A stretch of 64,000 bases of DNA from Fredinandcohnia onubensis (GTDB lineage: Bacteria > Bacillota > Bacilli > Bacillales > Bacillaceae_L): contig NZ_JAPSKV010000004.1 of the NCBI RefSeq assembly GCF_031181385.1, forward strand, positions 1 through 64,000, read 5' to 3'. Shown here piece after piece: positions 36,533-46,052 of the stretch. Below the pieces are notes generated by a model that was not told the origin of the DNA, did no database searches, and saw nothing but the letters and a program-made list of their open reading frames with translations. Positions within the stretch are counted from its first letter, which is position 1, and each line of letters opens with the position of its first letter. Both the position numbers and the translations under genes were made by a program.

Positions 36533-37717
36533 ATGCCGAGAGCGCTTTGGATGATTATTATGGGAATGATCATTAATGTCACAGGTTCATCTTTTTTATG
36601 GCCGTTAAACGCGATTTACATTCATGGTCATCTTGGTAAATCTTTATCTGTTGCAGGTCTTGTATTAATGGTTAATGCGGGTGCAACCGTTATTGGAAAT
36701 TTAGTAGGTGGCGTGTTATTTGATAAAATAGGTGGCTATAAATCAATTCTGACGGGAATCCTGATTTCATTAGTGGCTCTAATAGGACTTACCTTTTACC
36801 ATGGTTGGCCACATTATGTTATTTTCCTAACAATCATTGGCCTTGGTACAGGTATGGTATTCCCAGCCATGTTTGCAATGGCAGGAGCTGTTTGGCCAGA
36901 AGGTGGAAGAAAGTCATTTAATGCCGTTTATATCGCACAAAATCTAGGTGTTGCGATTGGGTCAGGGCTTGGTGGATTTGTGGCATCTTATTCATTTGAT
37001 TATATTTTTATGGCAAATACATTTATGTATATTCTATTTTTCTTTGTGGCACTGTTTGGTTACCGCGGAATTCACGCTGAAAAGGGTACCCAAACAAGCT
37101 TGATAGAACAATCGAAAATGGTTAAAAATCACTCAAAATTAACAGCATTACTGATTCTTTGCATTGGTTATGTTTTATGTTGGGTGGCCTATGTGCAATG
37201 GCAAGCGACCATTTCAAGCTATACACAAGACATTGGGATCACATTAAAGCAATATAGCCTATTATGGACAGTAAATGGAGGCTTAATCGTTCTCGGGCAG
37301 CCATTACTGAACATGGCGATAAAATCATTTGCAAAGTCCTTGAAAAAACAAATTATCATAGGAATTCTTATTTTTATTTGTTCATTTCTTATCGTTTCAG
37401 CGGCAAGCTCTTTTAGCGGATTTCTAGTCGCGATGATCATTCTAACGGTTGGGGAAATGTTTGTATGGCCTGCTGTACCGACCATTGCAAACGATCTTGC
37501 ACCAAAGGGGCGCGAAGGTTTTTACCAAGGGATTGTAAACAGTATGGCAACTGGCGGCCGTATGATAGGGCCAGTACTCGGTGGAATGCTTGTTGATTTA
37601 TGGGGTATGAGCATGTTATTTACGGTATTAGCGGTACTATTGTTCGTATCCATCTTCACTACCATGATTTATGATAAAAAGTTAAAAGAAAAAACGAATG
37701 TTGTTATTAGTGCATAA
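36533..37717 (+). CDS. yttB: MFS transporter (YttB-like)
   Basis: 394 aa with about twelve membrane helices. MFS motif-A-like GGVLFDKIGGYK follows helix 2, and the second half repeats the layout. ATG follows AAGGAGGTG. Drug or metabolite efflux is typical of this branch; substrate unknown. Order mnmL-ytzC-small gene-yttB matches B. subtilis. The genes after it differ from that species. Confidence 0.88.
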   Translation: MPRALWMIIMGMIINVTGSSFLWPLNAIYIHGHLGKSLSVAGLVLMVNAGATVIGNLVGGVLFDKIGGYKSILTGILISLVALIGLTFYHGWPHYVIFLTIIGLGTGMVFPAMFAMAGAVWPEGGRKSFNAVYIAQNLGVAIGSGLGGFVASYSFDYIFMANTFMYILFFFVALFGYRGIHAEKGTQTSLIEQSKMVKNHSKLTALLILCIGYVLCWVAYVQWQATISSYTQDIGITLKQYSLLWTVNGGLIVLGQPLLNMAIKSFAKSLKKQIIIGILIFICSFLIVSAASSFSGFLVAMIILTVGEMFVWPAVPTIANDLAPKGREGFYQGIVNSMATGGRMIGPVLGGMLVDLWGMSMLFTVLAVLLFVSIFTTMIYDKKLKEKTNVVISA

Positions 37718-37724
37718 CGAAGAG

Positions 37725-37762
37725 GACTTGATACTCAAAAAAATGGTATCAGGTCTTTTTTA
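37725..37762 (+). terminator. yttB terminator
   Basis: GACTTGATAC / GTATCAGGTC followed by TTTTTTATCCTCTT. Confidence 0.88.
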
Positions 37763-37836
37763 TCCTCTTTAATGAATACCTATTCAGATGATATGATGAA
37801 CATATAAAGGGAGAATAAAGAAGGTGTGGGGAATAT

Positions 37837-39210
37837 ATGTTTAATCACAATGATTTTGAGTTCAAAAACAAAATTCTTGAAACAATTATTGACACTGCTT
37901 ATGAATGGATTGTTGTAGTAGATCATCAAGGCAAAATTATGTACATGAATAAAAATTATTGTGATTTCCTTGAAGTTAATCGAGAAGAGGTTATTGGCAC
38001 ACACGTAACAAAGGTAATCGAAAACACAAGGATGCATATTGTTGTTCAGACCGGAGAAGAGGAAATTGGCAGTCCGCATTATATAAAAGGGAATTATATG
38101 ATTGCGAATCGAATTCCAATTTATTCTGATCATACAATAGTCGGGGCAGTAGGTGCCGTTATTTTTAAAGATACAAAGGCATTAAATAAGATGAATAGTC
38201 ATATTAAAAGCTTAATGTCACAGCTGCAAACCTATATTGAGGATTGGCAGGAAAACAATGGGGCTAAATATACGTTAAATGATATTAAAACGGTTTCTAA
38301 ACAAGTACTTGAATTGAAGGAAAAAGTTAAAAATATCGCATCAGGTGATATTTCTGTATTAATTCGAGGCGAAAGTGGAACTGGGAAGGAATTGTTCGCC
38401 CACAGTATTCATCAATTAAGCGAAAGAAGTCAAAATCCTTTTATTAAAATTAATTGTGGAGCAATCCCTGAGCATTTATTAGAATCAGAGTTATTTGGTT
38501 ATGAAGAAGGAGCATTTACTGGAGCAAAAAAGGGTGGAAAAAAAGGCAAGTTTGTTCTTGCACATGGTGGAACTATTTTTTTAGATGAGGTGGGTGATAT
38601 GCCACTAAATATGCAGGTAAAGCTATTGCGCGTTCTCCAGGAAAAAGAAGTCGAACCAGTGGGAGCAGTAAAGCCTATCCCAGTTGATGTTCGCGTGATT
38701 GCAGCGACGAATCGACCTTTGGAGCAGATGATTGAAGAAAATCGATTTCGTGAGGATTTATTTTACCGAATCAATGTAATCCCGTTTAGAATTCCGCCCC
38801 TTCGTGAAAGGCCAGAAGATATTGGTCCTTTAACCCAATTTTTTATCGAAAAAGTATCGAAGCGTACGGGAAAAAGAATTACTGCTATTGACGATGAGGT
38901 TATGAATATTTTTAATCAACATCAATGGCCAGGAAACCTTCGTGAGCTTGAGAATGTAGTAGAGGCCGCTATCCACTTAACAAGTGGAGAAAAAATAGAG
39001 ATCCGTTCGTTGCCGGATTATTTGGTTGACGATCCCAAATTATTAATCGGTCAAAAAACGTTAAAGGAAATTCTTGAGGATACTGAAAAAAGGGTGCTCG
39101 AGAAAACATTACAAAAATATAGTGACGATAAACAATTAGCCGCCAAAGCACTTGGGATAAGTAAATCTAGTATGTATGAAAAACTTAAAAAGCTAAAGCT
39201 AGAATCGTAA
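37837..39210 (+). CDS. sigma-54-dependent transcriptional activator with PAS sensor
   Basis: 457 aa in three parts: PAS domain at about 10-115, AAA+ sigma-54 interaction domain at about 150-380 with Walker A GESGTGKE near 178 and the loop GAFTGA near 225 that contacts sigma-54, and a C-terminal Fis-type helix-turn-helix ([22 protein letters not shown]). It should bind palindromes upstream of a -24/-12 promoter; three such palindromes and the promoter lie immediately downstream, before the permease-dehydrogenase pair. The ligand sensed by PAS is unknown; hydroxybutyrate or a related acid is the natural guess. Confidence 0.92.
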   Translation: MFNHNDFEFKNKILETIIDTAYEWIVVVDHQGKIMYMNKNYCDFLEVNREEVIGTHVTKVIENTRMHIVVQTGEEEIGSPHYIKGNYMIANRIPIYSDHTIVGAVGAVIFKDTKALNKMNSHIKSLMSQLQTYIEDWQENNGAKYTLNDIKTVSKQVLELKEKVKNIASGDISVLIRGESGTGKELFAHSIHQLSERSQNPFIKINCGAIPEHLLESELFGYEEGAFTGAKKGGKKGKFVLAHGGTIFLDEVGDMPLNMQVKLLRVLQEKEVEPVGAVKPIPVDVRVIAATNRPLEQMIEENRFREDLFYRINVIPFRIPPLRERPEDIGPLTQFFIEKVSKRTGKRITAIDDEVMNIFNQHQWPGNLRELENVVEAAIHLTSGEKIEIRSLPDYLVDDPKLLIGQKTLKEILEDTEKRVLEKTLQKYSDDKQLAAKALGISKSSMYEKLKKLKLES

Positions 39211-39211
39211 A

Positions 39212-39227
39212 TTCCAGAAATCCGGAA
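39212..39227. promoter_or_regulatory. activator palindrome 1
   Basis: TTCCAGAAATCCGGAA, an imperfect 16-bp palindrome starting just after the regulator stop codon. Its centre is 21 bp from palindrome 2, two helical turns. Confidence 0.75.
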
Positions 39228-39231
39228 CGTT

Positions 39232-39258
39232 ATTCCAGATTCCTGGAATTCTTTTTTT
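39232..39258. promoter_or_regulatory. activator palindrome 2, also terminator-like
   Basis: ATTCCAGATTCCTGGAAT at 39232-39249 is followed at once by TCTTTTTTTCC. As RNA it forms a 7-bp stem plus U-run, so it may both bind the activator and end the regulator transcript. Confidence 0.7.
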
Positions 39259-39297
39259 CCCATGTAAACTCATTTTATAAAAAACTAGGAAACTATT

Positions 39298-39315
39298 ATT
39301 CCAGAAATCTGGAAT
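39298..39315. promoter_or_regulatory. activator palindrome 3
   Basis: ATTCCAGAAATCTGGAAT, a nearly perfect palindrome of the same type, ending about 53 bases before the -24 element. Confidence 0.8.
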
Positions 39316-39367
39316 GATAGGATGGAAAATAAATTAAAATATGACGATTTAGTGACCTTTTTGATTT

Positions 39368-39383
39368 TGGCACAATACTTGCA
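39368..39383 (+). promoter_or_regulatory. sigma-54 (-24/-12) promoter
   Basis: TGGCACAATACTTGCA matches the consensus TGGCAC-N5-TTGCA fully, with GG at 39369-39370 and GC at 39381-39382. Transcription should start near 39395 and run into the permease gene. The rest of 39211-39547 holds the operators listed here and a leader without gene. Confidence 0.92.
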
Positions 39384-39452
39384 ACATTAAATACTGAAAT
39401 GATCAAAAGGAGGCAAATATAGAGAATCGAAAAAAAAGAGGTCAAAAAGAAA

Positions 39453-39467
39453 TTGAAAGCGGTTACT
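39453..39467 (+). promoter_or_regulatory. cre-type operator (CcpA)
   Basis: TTGAAAGCGGTTACT fits the relaxed cre consensus WTGNAANCGNWNNCW at every fixed position. It lies about 60-70 bases downstream of the predicted sigma-54 start, where CcpA could block elongation when sugar is present. Confidence 0.7.
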
Positions 39468-39547
39468 AGGCGAAAAGGATTGGAGACGGAATTGCTGTAT
39501 TTGGTTGACAATGTTTCAAAAAAAAATTTGAGTAAGGGGGATATAAA

Positions 39548-40867
39548 ATGCTCAGTATGATTGGGTTGGTTGGAGGCTTAGTGCTTTTAATTGTTTTAAC
39601 AATGAGAGGCATGAACTTACTAATTGCAGGGCCATTATGTGCTCTAGTAGTAGCTATTTTAAGTGGCCTTCCATTGTTTCCACAGTTAGCAGGTGAGGGA
39701 GAAGCAAACTTTGTTGGCAATTATATGAGTGGATTTTCAAGTTTCGTTACGTCTTGGTACCTCATGTTCCTATTAGGAGCCATATTTGGAAAAGTGATGG
39801 AGGATAGTGGTGCGGCTGATAGTGTGTCAAAGTGGATTGTTGATAAATTAGGCATGAAATATGCCATTTTTGCAATCGTCTTAGCCTGTGCAGTACTCAC
39901 CTATGGCGGTGTAAGCTTATTTGTTGTTGCTTTCTCTGTTTATCCAATGGCAATTAGTCTATTTAAAGAAGCAAATTTACCGAGAAGATTTATCCCTGCA
40001 ACATTAGCATTCGGTTCTGTTACATTCACAATGACATCCGCAGGGTCTCCAGAAATACAAAACTGGATCCCAATTGAATTTTTAGGTACATCACCATTAG
40101 CAGGTTGGGAAGTTAGTGCCATTGTCGCGGTATTTATGATGATTTTTGGCGGCTGGTGGTTAAAACGGATGATTAATAAGGCAGTTGCAAAAGGGGAAAC
40201 CTTCGTTTCAAGAGAAAATGACCCAATTGTTGAAAATAAAGAACTGCCACACCCAATTACAGGACTTATTCCGTTAGTAGTGGTTCTTCTTATTTCGTTT
40301 TTCTTTCATGACAAGCTTGCACAATCTGCCCTTATCATTGCTTTATTAGGTGGGGTTATATCAACTTATTTATTGAATCGTAAGTATTTTACATCTGTTA
40401 ATAAAGCACTTTCTGAGGGAACACTTGGTGCATTAATTGCGATTGGTAACACTGCGGCAGTTGTTGGATTTGGAGGAGTTGCAAAAGCGGTTCCTGCTTT
40501 CGAGGTTGCAGTTGATGCGATGACAAGTATCCCAGGGAGCCCATTAATTGGAGGAGCAATTGCAGTTAGTGTCATTGCAGGAATGACAGGTTCAGCTTCA
40601 GGAGGTCAGGCGATCGCACTTCCATTATTAGCTCCACATTATATTGAAACAGGCGTTAATACAGAGGCACTTCATAGGGTTGTGGCCATTTCGTCAGGTG
40701 CATTAGACTCACTCCCTCATAACGGCTATGTTGTAACAACGGTTCGGTCAATTTGTGGAGAATCACATAAGGATGCATATGGTGCCGTTGGTGCGTTAAC
40801 AGTTATTGTTCCATTAATTGGTCTAGCCATTGCCATTATTTTATTTTCTTTTGGTTTAGGAATTTAG
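39548..40867 (+). CDS. GntP family permease
   Basis: 439 aa, about twelve to fourteen membrane helices. The family imports gluconate, hydroxybutyrate and related hydroxy acids with protons. GTSPLAGW, GSASGGQAIALPLLAPHY and SGALDSLPHNGYV segments are typical of the branch next to hydroxybutyrate dehydrogenase genes. ATG follows AAGGGGGATAT. Nine bases separate it from the dehydrogenase gene. Together they form an operon driven by the sigma-54 promoter; 3-hydroxybutyrate is the likely substrate. Confidence 0.88.
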   Translation: MLSMIGLVGGLVLLIVLTMRGMNLLIAGPLCALVVAILSGLPLFPQLAGEGEANFVGNYMSGFSSFVTSWYLMFLLGAIFGKVMEDSGAADSVSKWIVDKLGMKYAIFAIVLACAVLTYGGVSLFVVAFSVYPMAISLFKEANLPRRFIPATLAFGSVTFTMTSAGSPEIQNWIPIEFLGTSPLAGWEVSAIVAVFMMIFGGWWLKRMINKAVAKGETFVSRENDPIVENKELPHPITGLIPLVVVLLISFFFHDKLAQSALIIALLGGVISTYLLNRKYFTSVNKALSEGTLGALIAIGNTAAVVGFGGVAKAVPAFEVAVDAMTSIPGSPLIGGAIAVSVIAGMTGSASGGQAIALPLLAPHYIETGVNTEALHRVVAISSGALDSLPHNGYVVTTVRSICGESHKDAYGAVGALTVIVPLIGLAIAIILFSFGLGI

Positions 40868-40876
40868 GAGGACGTC

Positions 40877-41653
40877 ATGTTTACAAATCAGGTTATCTTA
40901 ATTACCGGTGCAGCACGAGGGATTGGATTTGAAATGGGGAAAACCTTTGCTAAGAATGGCGCACGTGTTGTGTTAACGGATGTAGATGAGTCGGCAGTAA
41001 AAAAATCTGCATCAGAGCTTCAGGAGGCAGGCTATGATGCGATTGGTTTAAAATGTAATGTCACAAATGAACTAGAAATTATTGAGATGATTAATAATAC
41101 GGTTTCAAAATACGGAAGAATTGATTGCCTAATCAACAATGCAGGGTTGCAGCATGTGTCTCCAATCGAAGAATTTCCAAAAGAAAAATTTGAATTATTA
41201 CTATCGGTTATGCTTACTGCTCCATTCGTGGCAATCAAGCATGTGTTTCCGATTATGAAACAACAGAAGTTTGGACGGATTATTAACATGGCTTCCATTA
41301 ATGGTTTAATAGGTTTTGCTGGTAAAGCTGCTTATAATAGCGCAAAGCATGGTGTTATTGGCTTGACAAAGGTTGCTGCATTAGAAGGCGCAGAGCACGG
41401 AATTACAGTGAATGCAATTTGTCCTGGGTATGTCGATACCCCACTTGTAAGAAATCAACTTGAAGACCTGGCTAAAACACGAAAAGTGGTTCTGGAAAAG
41501 GTTTTAGAGGAGGTTATTTATCCTCTTGTCCCACAGAAGCGCCTTTTAGAGGTTGAGGAAATTGCAAATTACGTTATGTTTTTAGCAAGTGAACATGGAA
41601 GAGGAATAACAGGTCAGGCATGTGTAATTGATGGGGGCTATACAGCTCAATAA
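40877..41653 (+). CDS. 3-hydroxybutyrate dehydrogenase (SDR family)
   Basis: 258 aa short-chain dehydrogenase. Nucleotide motif TGAARGIG at about 9-16, NNAG at about 89, catalytic Ser in NMASING and YNSAK near 152-156. The lid segment after ICPGYVDTPLVRNQLEDLAKTR and the length match bacterial D-3-hydroxybutyrate dehydrogenases, which make acetoacetate. ATG follows AGGAGGACG. Function in the operon: oxidise what the permease brings in. No CoA-transferase gene is adjacent. Confidence 0.88.
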   Translation: MFTNQVILITGAARGIGFEMGKTFAKNGARVVLTDVDESAVKKSASELQEAGYDAIGLKCNVTNELEIIEMINNTVSKYGRIDCLINNAGLQHVSPIEEFPKEKFELLLSVMLTAPFVAIKHVFPIMKQQKFGRIINMASINGLIGFAGKAAYNSAKHGVIGLTKVAALEGAEHGITVNAICPGYVDTPLVRNQLEDLAKTRKVVLEKVLEEVIYPLVPQKRLLEVEEIANYVMFLASEHGRGITGQACVIDGGYTAQ

Positions 41654-41659
41654 AAGTGA

Positions 41660-41690
41660 AAAAGAATCTCATATTCTGAGATTCTTTTCC
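41660..41690 (+). terminator. dehydrogenase operon terminator
   Basis: AAGAATCTCA-TATTC-TGAGATTCTT then TTCC. Confidence 0.85.
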
Positions 41691-41786
41691 TGCTATTTTT
41701 CTATTTTTATGGTAAACTTTATTTAGCGAATTTTTGTTGACCTTATATAAGGGTGCCACTAGTGTACTTTTTTATAGGGTCTTTTT

Positions 41787-42851
41787 TTAATGACCAACAG
41801 TTTCACTGCCGTCATCTGTTCCGTCTGCTGTAACTTTTAATAATGCTACTGCTCCCTTTGTAGCATGGTTGAACTGGTGAGTTACGATTGAGTAGGTTCC
41901 TTCTCTTGTAACCGTAAATTCGACAACTGCTCCACCGCTTGCTGGGAGCATAACAGTTTGTAGGCCTTGCATATGGTTGTATGGGTTACCATCAATATAT
42001 ACATCATCAAATATTGTTCCAACTACGTGGAAGGAGCTCACTTCATTTGGACCAACATTATTAATATAAAGTCTTACACGGTCGCCTACTTTAGCAAGAA
42101 GTGGTGTTTCTTTTAATGAGAATGTATCACCGTTTGTGTTTAAATCTCCTTCTTTTAGGGCTTTAGTAGAAAATACGACTTGGCTAGGTACACCATTTGT
42201 AAAGTCATTTAAATCGTTGTATTTGTACCATTCGTTTTGAATGATAAGGTATTCTCTATCAATCTCTTTATCTGTTGGATACCCATCTTTAGGCTTTACA
42301 ATGATTGTTCCGTGCATACCGTTTGCGATGTGTGAAAGAACTGGTTTTGTACCGCAATGGTACATAAATACTCCAGGCTTATTTGCTGGGTAAGAGAATG
42401 TTCCAGATTCATCGGGCATTACATCAATGAAATCTTTTGAAGGTGATGCATGTACTGCGTGGAAGTCCATGCTGTGTGGAATAGCTGGATCCATATTTTT
42501 TAGTGTAAAGTTAATAGTGTCACCTTCATTTACAACTACTACAGGTCCCGGTGCTTCACCGTTAAAGGTCCACGCCTTATAGGTATACCCTTTGTCAATT
42601 TCAATGTCTGTAATTTGAGCAGTCATTTCAACATTAACTTCATTTTCTGATACCCTTTCTACTTTTAAAGGAACGGGTTCTTGGTTAAGGTCTTTGTGAG
42701 GTGCAATTACTTCTCCTTGGCTAGACTCAGAACCAGCTGTTTGTGCTTCTACTTTCTCTTCCTTCACTGCCTCTTGATTACTACCACATCCAGATAAAAT
42801 GATTGAAGCTCCAACTATTGATGCAACCAACAATTTAATTTTTGTGTTCAT
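41787..42851 (-). CDS. nirK: copper-containing nitrite reductase (NirK-like lipoprotein)
   Basis: 354 aa. Lipobox LSGC near residue 20, then two cupredoxin domains. The full set of NirK ligands is visible: PHSMDFH (type 1 His, catalytic Asp, type 2 His), YHCGTKPVLSHIANGM (type 2 His, type 1 Cys, His, Met), SFHVVG (active-site His) and THQFNHA (third type 2 His). It should reduce nitrite to nitric oxide outside the membrane. ATG 42851 follows AAGGGGG; the long upstream frame crosses the promoter. An FNR-type box lies upstream. No nitric oxide reductase or nitrate reductase gene is near. Confidence 0.9.
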   Translation of the reverse strand: MNTKIKLLVASIVGASIILSGCGSNQEAVKEEKVEAQTAGSESSQGEVIAPHKDLNQEPVPLKVERVSENEVNVEMTAQITDIEIDKGYTYKAWTFNGEAPGPVVVVNEGDTINFTLKNMDPAIPHSMDFHAVHASPSKDFIDVMPDESGTFSYPANKPGVFMYHCGTKPVLSHIANGMHGTIIVKPKDGYPTDKEIDREYLIIQNEWYKYNDLNDFTNGVPSQVVFSTKALKEGDLNTNGDTFSLKETPLLAKVGDRVRLYINNVGPNEVSSFHVVGTIFDDVYIDGNPYNHMQGLQTVMLPASGGAVVEFTVTREGTYSIVTHQFNHATKGAVALLKVTADGTDDGSETVGH

Positions 42852-42896
42852 GAATAATACCCCCTTGGATATTTGGTATTTGCTTTCTACACCTTT

Positions 42897-42939
42897 ATCA
42901 TATTCGGAGAGCAATCCTAAAAACGTGATTTTAATCACG
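42897..42939 (-). promoter_or_regulatory. FNR-type box and -10 of nirK promoter
   Basis: CGTGATTTTAATCACG at 42924-42939 is a perfect palindrome of the CRP/FNR form GTGA-N6-TCAC. On the minus strand TATGAT lies at 42902-42897, predicting a start near 42890. The box centre (42931.5) is then at about -41.5, the position of class II activation. The remainder of 42852-43215 holds no gene. Confidence 0.8.
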
Positions 42940-43216
42940 CATTTTGACTTAATCTGTGGACAGTTTGTGAAAAGGTGAGCATATAAACATCGTTCCAATA
43001 GTGATAAGGGTTTAAACGCTTTCGAAACGGTATTTTTAGTCGAAATTCCTTCACACATTTGGCCTTTTTTTCCTCAGGGAATGGCTGTCTCAATGACCCG
43101 TTTTTTTGATGTTAAAAGCAGCTATGAATAATAAACCAAAATCGAAATTTCATACGTTTAGGAAAAAATATAGTGGGTAAAATGATGGAGGAAAAGCCCA
43201 ATTTTTCCTATTACAC

Positions 43217-43245
43217 TTGCAGTTCTTATATAAATTCTATACAAT
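43217..43245 (+). promoter_or_regulatory. sigma-A promoter of leuS T-box leader
   Basis: TTGCAG 43217-43222, 17-bp spacer, TACAAT 43240-43245, just upstream of the T-box. Confidence 0.8.
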
Positions 43246-43264
43246 ACTGAATATAATCAAAAAT

Positions 43265-43520
43265 TAATGAAGCGTTGAAAAGGAGTAGTAATGTTCTACA
43301 CACGTGTTAGAGAGTTGACGGGTGGTGCAAGTCAATCGTTGATGAACATGAACTCGCCTTTGAGCAATAAGCATGAACTGCAAATGTGCAAATTAGTGCT
43401 TGTCGTATGATCCGCGTTAAGGGTGAATGAAGTGAGTGCACAATTTGTCACTAATGTGGGTGGTACCGCGGGAAGAATACATATCCTCTCGTCCCTTTTG
43501 GGATTAGGGGTTTTTTGTTT
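43265..43520 (+). promoter_or_regulatory. T-box riboswitch, leucine type
   Basis: Stem I contains the specifier CTC (43353-43355, Leu) within GAACTCGCC; the T-box GGGTGGTACCGCG lies at 43458-43470; a T-rich terminator region follows at about 43483-43520. Uncharged tRNA-Leu should favour the antiterminator and leuS expression. Confidence 0.95.
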
Positions 43521-43566
43521 TTTTATATTTTATTTAGCATTTGTAACTGATTAAGGAGGAAGTCTT

Positions 43567-45984
43567 ATGAGTTTTAATCACCAAAAGATTGAGAAAAAAT
43601 GGCAGCAGTACTGGGAACAGAACAAAACGTTTAAGACAACTGAAGACCAAGGAAAGCGTAAATTCTATGCGTTAGACATGTTCCCATATCCTTCTGGAGC
43701 GGGACTGCACGTTGGCCACCCTGAAGGCTACACGGCTACTGATATTTTAGCAAGAATGAAGCGTATGCAAGGATACAATGTTCTTCATCCAATGGGATGG
43801 GATGCATTCGGTTTGCCAGCTGAACAATATGCATTAGATACTGGAAACGACCCTGCTGAGTTCACAGAAAAAAATATCAATACCTTCCGCCGTCAAATTA
43901 AAGAACTTGGATTTTCTTATGATTGGGACCGTGAAATTAACACTACAGATCCTAATTACTATAAATGGACACAATGGATTTTCACAAAGCTTTTTGAAAA
44001 AGGTTTAGCATATGTAGATGAAATTCCTGTTAACTGGTGCCCTGCGTTAGGAACTGTACTTGCAAACGAAGAAGTAATAGACGGGAAAAGTGAACGTGGT
44101 GGCCATCCTGTTGAAAGACGCCCAATGAGACAATGGGTATTAAAAATTACTGAATATGCAGAACGTTTGCTACAGGATTTAGATGAGCTTGATTGGCCAG
44201 ATAGTTTAAAAGAAATGCAGCGTAACTGGATTGGCCGTTCTGAGGGAGCACATGTAACCTTTAACATTGCTGGACATGAGGAAACATTTACCGTGTTCAC
44301 AACACGCCCAGACACTTTATTTGGAGCTACTTATGCAGTACTTGCGCCAGAGCATCCATTTGTTGATAAAATCACGACTCCTGAACAAAAAGAAGCAGTC
44401 AAGGCCTACCTAGACAAAATCAAGAGTAAGAGTGATTTAGAGCGTACAGACTTAGCAAAAGATAAAACAGGTGTATTTACAGGTGCATATGCCGTTAACC
44501 CTGTTAACCAAGAAAAAATGCCAATCTGGATTGCCGATTATGTCTTAATGAGTTATGGAACAGGAGCCATTATGGCAGTTCCAGCTCATGATGAGCGTGA
44601 CTTTGAATTTGCTCAAAAATTTGAATTGCCGATTAAGGAAGTCGTTGCTGGCGGTGATGTTTCCAAAGAAGCATATACTGGTGACGGTGAGCATGTTAAT
44701 TCAGATTTCCTAAATGGATTAAATAGAGAAGAGGCCATTTCAAAAATGATTGCATGGCTAGAAGAAAATAAGCTAGGTAAAAAGGAAATTACCTATAAGT
44801 TACGTGATTGGTTATTTAGCCGCCAGCGTTATTGGGGTGAGCCAATTCCAGTCATTCAATGGGAAGATGGAACAATGACTACTGTTCCAGAGGAAGAACT
44901 TCCACTTGTACTTCCAAAAACGAAGGAAATCAAACCTTCCGGAACTGGTGAATCACCACTTGCAAATATCTCAGAGTGGGTAAATGTAGTTGATGAAAAG
45001 ACTGGCAAAAAAGGCCGACGTGAAACAAACACAATGCCACAATGGGCAGGTAGCTGTTGGTACTACTTACGCTACATTGATCCGCATAATGATCAAGCAA
45101 TTGCAGATCCGGAAAAATTAAAAGAATGGTTGCCAGTTGATATATATATTGGTGGAGCAGAGCATGCAGTACTTCACTTACTTTATGCGAGATTCTGGCA
45201 TAAAGTTTTATATGATATCGGTGTTGTTACAACGAAAGAACCATTCCAAAAGCTATTTAACCAAGGTATGATTCTTGGTGAAGGTAACGAAAAAATGAGT
45301 AAGTCAAAAGGAAATGTTGTAAACCCTGATGACATCATTGATTCTCATGGCGCAGACACTCTTCGTTTATACGAAATGTTCATGGGCCCATTAGATGCTT
45401 CCATTGCTTGGTCAACAAACGGGCTAGATGGTTCTCGTCGCTTCTTAGATCGAATCTGGCGCTTGCTTGTCGATGACAATGGTAGCTTATCTTCCAAAGT
45501 GAAAGCTGATTCAAATGATACTACACTTGAACGTGTGTATCACCAAACAGTGAAAAAGGTAACAGAAGACTATGAAGCATTACATTTTAATACGGCAATT
45601 TCACAATTGATGGTATTCATCAATGATGCATACAAAGCAACTGAATTGCCTAAGCCGTTTATTGAAGGCTTTGTAAAACTTCTCTCTCCAGTTGCTCCTC
45701 ACTTGGCTGAAGAGCTTTGGGAGAAGCTTGGAAATACGGGATCTATCGCTTATGAATCATGGCCAGCATTTGATGAAGCGAAATTAGTTGAAGCTGAGAT
45801 TGAGATTGTTATCCAAGTGAACGGAAAAGTAAAAGCAAAGCTTCATGTTCCTGCAGATGCTTCTAAAGAAGTACTTGAGCAAATTGCGATGGGTGCAGAT
45901 CCAGTTAAGGAACAAATCGAAGGAAAAACAGTTCGCAAGGTTATTGCGGTACCAGGTAAGCTTGTAAATATTGTAGCAAACTAA
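43567..45984 (+). CDS. leuS: leucyl-tRNA synthetase LeuS
   Basis: 805 aa class I synthetase of bacterial type. HIGH-type motif [12 protein letters not shown] near 40-51, CP1 editing domain ([28 protein letters not shown]) at about 220-415, [10 protein letters not shown] near 575, C-terminal tRNA-binding domain. ATG follows AAGGAGGAAG. Expression is governed by the leucine T-box upstream. Confidence 0.98.
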   Translation: MSFNHQKIEKKWQQYWEQNKTFKTTEDQGKRKFYALDMFPYPSGAGLHVGHPEGYTATDILARMKRMQGYNVLHPMGWDAFGLPAEQYALDTGNDPAEFTEKNINTFRRQIKELGFSYDWDREINTTDPNYYKWTQWIFTKLFEKGLAYVDEIPVNWCPALGTVLANEEVIDGKSERGGHPVERRPMRQWVLKITEYAERLLQDLDELDWPDSLKEMQRNWIGRSEGAHVTFNIAGHEETFTVFTTRPDTLFGATYAVLAPEHPFVDKITTPEQKEAVKAYLDKIKSKSDLERTDLAKDKTGVFTGAYAVNPVNQEKMPIWIADYVLMSYGTGAIMAVPAHDERDFEFAQKFELPIKEVVAGGDVSKEAYTGDGEHVNSDFLNGLNREEAISKMIAWLEENKLGKKEITYKLRDWLFSRQRYWGEPIPVIQWEDGTMTTVPEEELPLVLPKTKEIKPSGTGESPLANISEWVNVVDEKTGKKGRRETNTMPQWAGSCWYYLRYIDPHNDQAIADPEKLKEWLPVDIYIGGAEHAVLHLLYARFWHKVLYDIGVVTTKEPFQKLFNQGMILGEGNEKMSKSKGNVVNPDDIIDSHGADTLRLYEMFMGPLDASIAWSTNGLDGSRRFLDRIWRLLVDDNGSLSSKVKADSNDTTLERVYHQTVKKVTEDYEALHFNTAISQLMVFINDAYKATELPKPFIEGFVKLLSPVAPHLAEELWEKLGNTGSIAYESWPAFDEAKLVEAEIEIVIQVNGKVKAKLHVPADASKEVLEQIAMGADPVKEQIEGKTVRKVIAVPGKLVNIVAN

Positions 45985-45989
45985 TAGCA

Positions 45990-46016
45990 AAAAGCCCTCC
46001 ATTTGGAGGGCTTTTA
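45990..46016 (+). terminator. leuS terminator
   Basis: AAAGCCCTCC-ATTT-GGAGGGCTTTT. Confidence 0.9.
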
Positions 46017-46052
46017 CATATAAAAGGATACCACTAATGGCGGCCTTACCAT

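Noticed and set aside
39384-39547. AGGAGG at about 39409 suggesting a small leader gene after the sigma-54 promoter
   Set aside because: No ATG, GTG or TTG at the right distance, and the frame closes after few codons.
43007-43030. cre-like sequence upstream of nirK (TCGAAAGCGTTTAAA on the minus strand)
   Set aside because: Two fixed cre positions are wrong; too weak to call.
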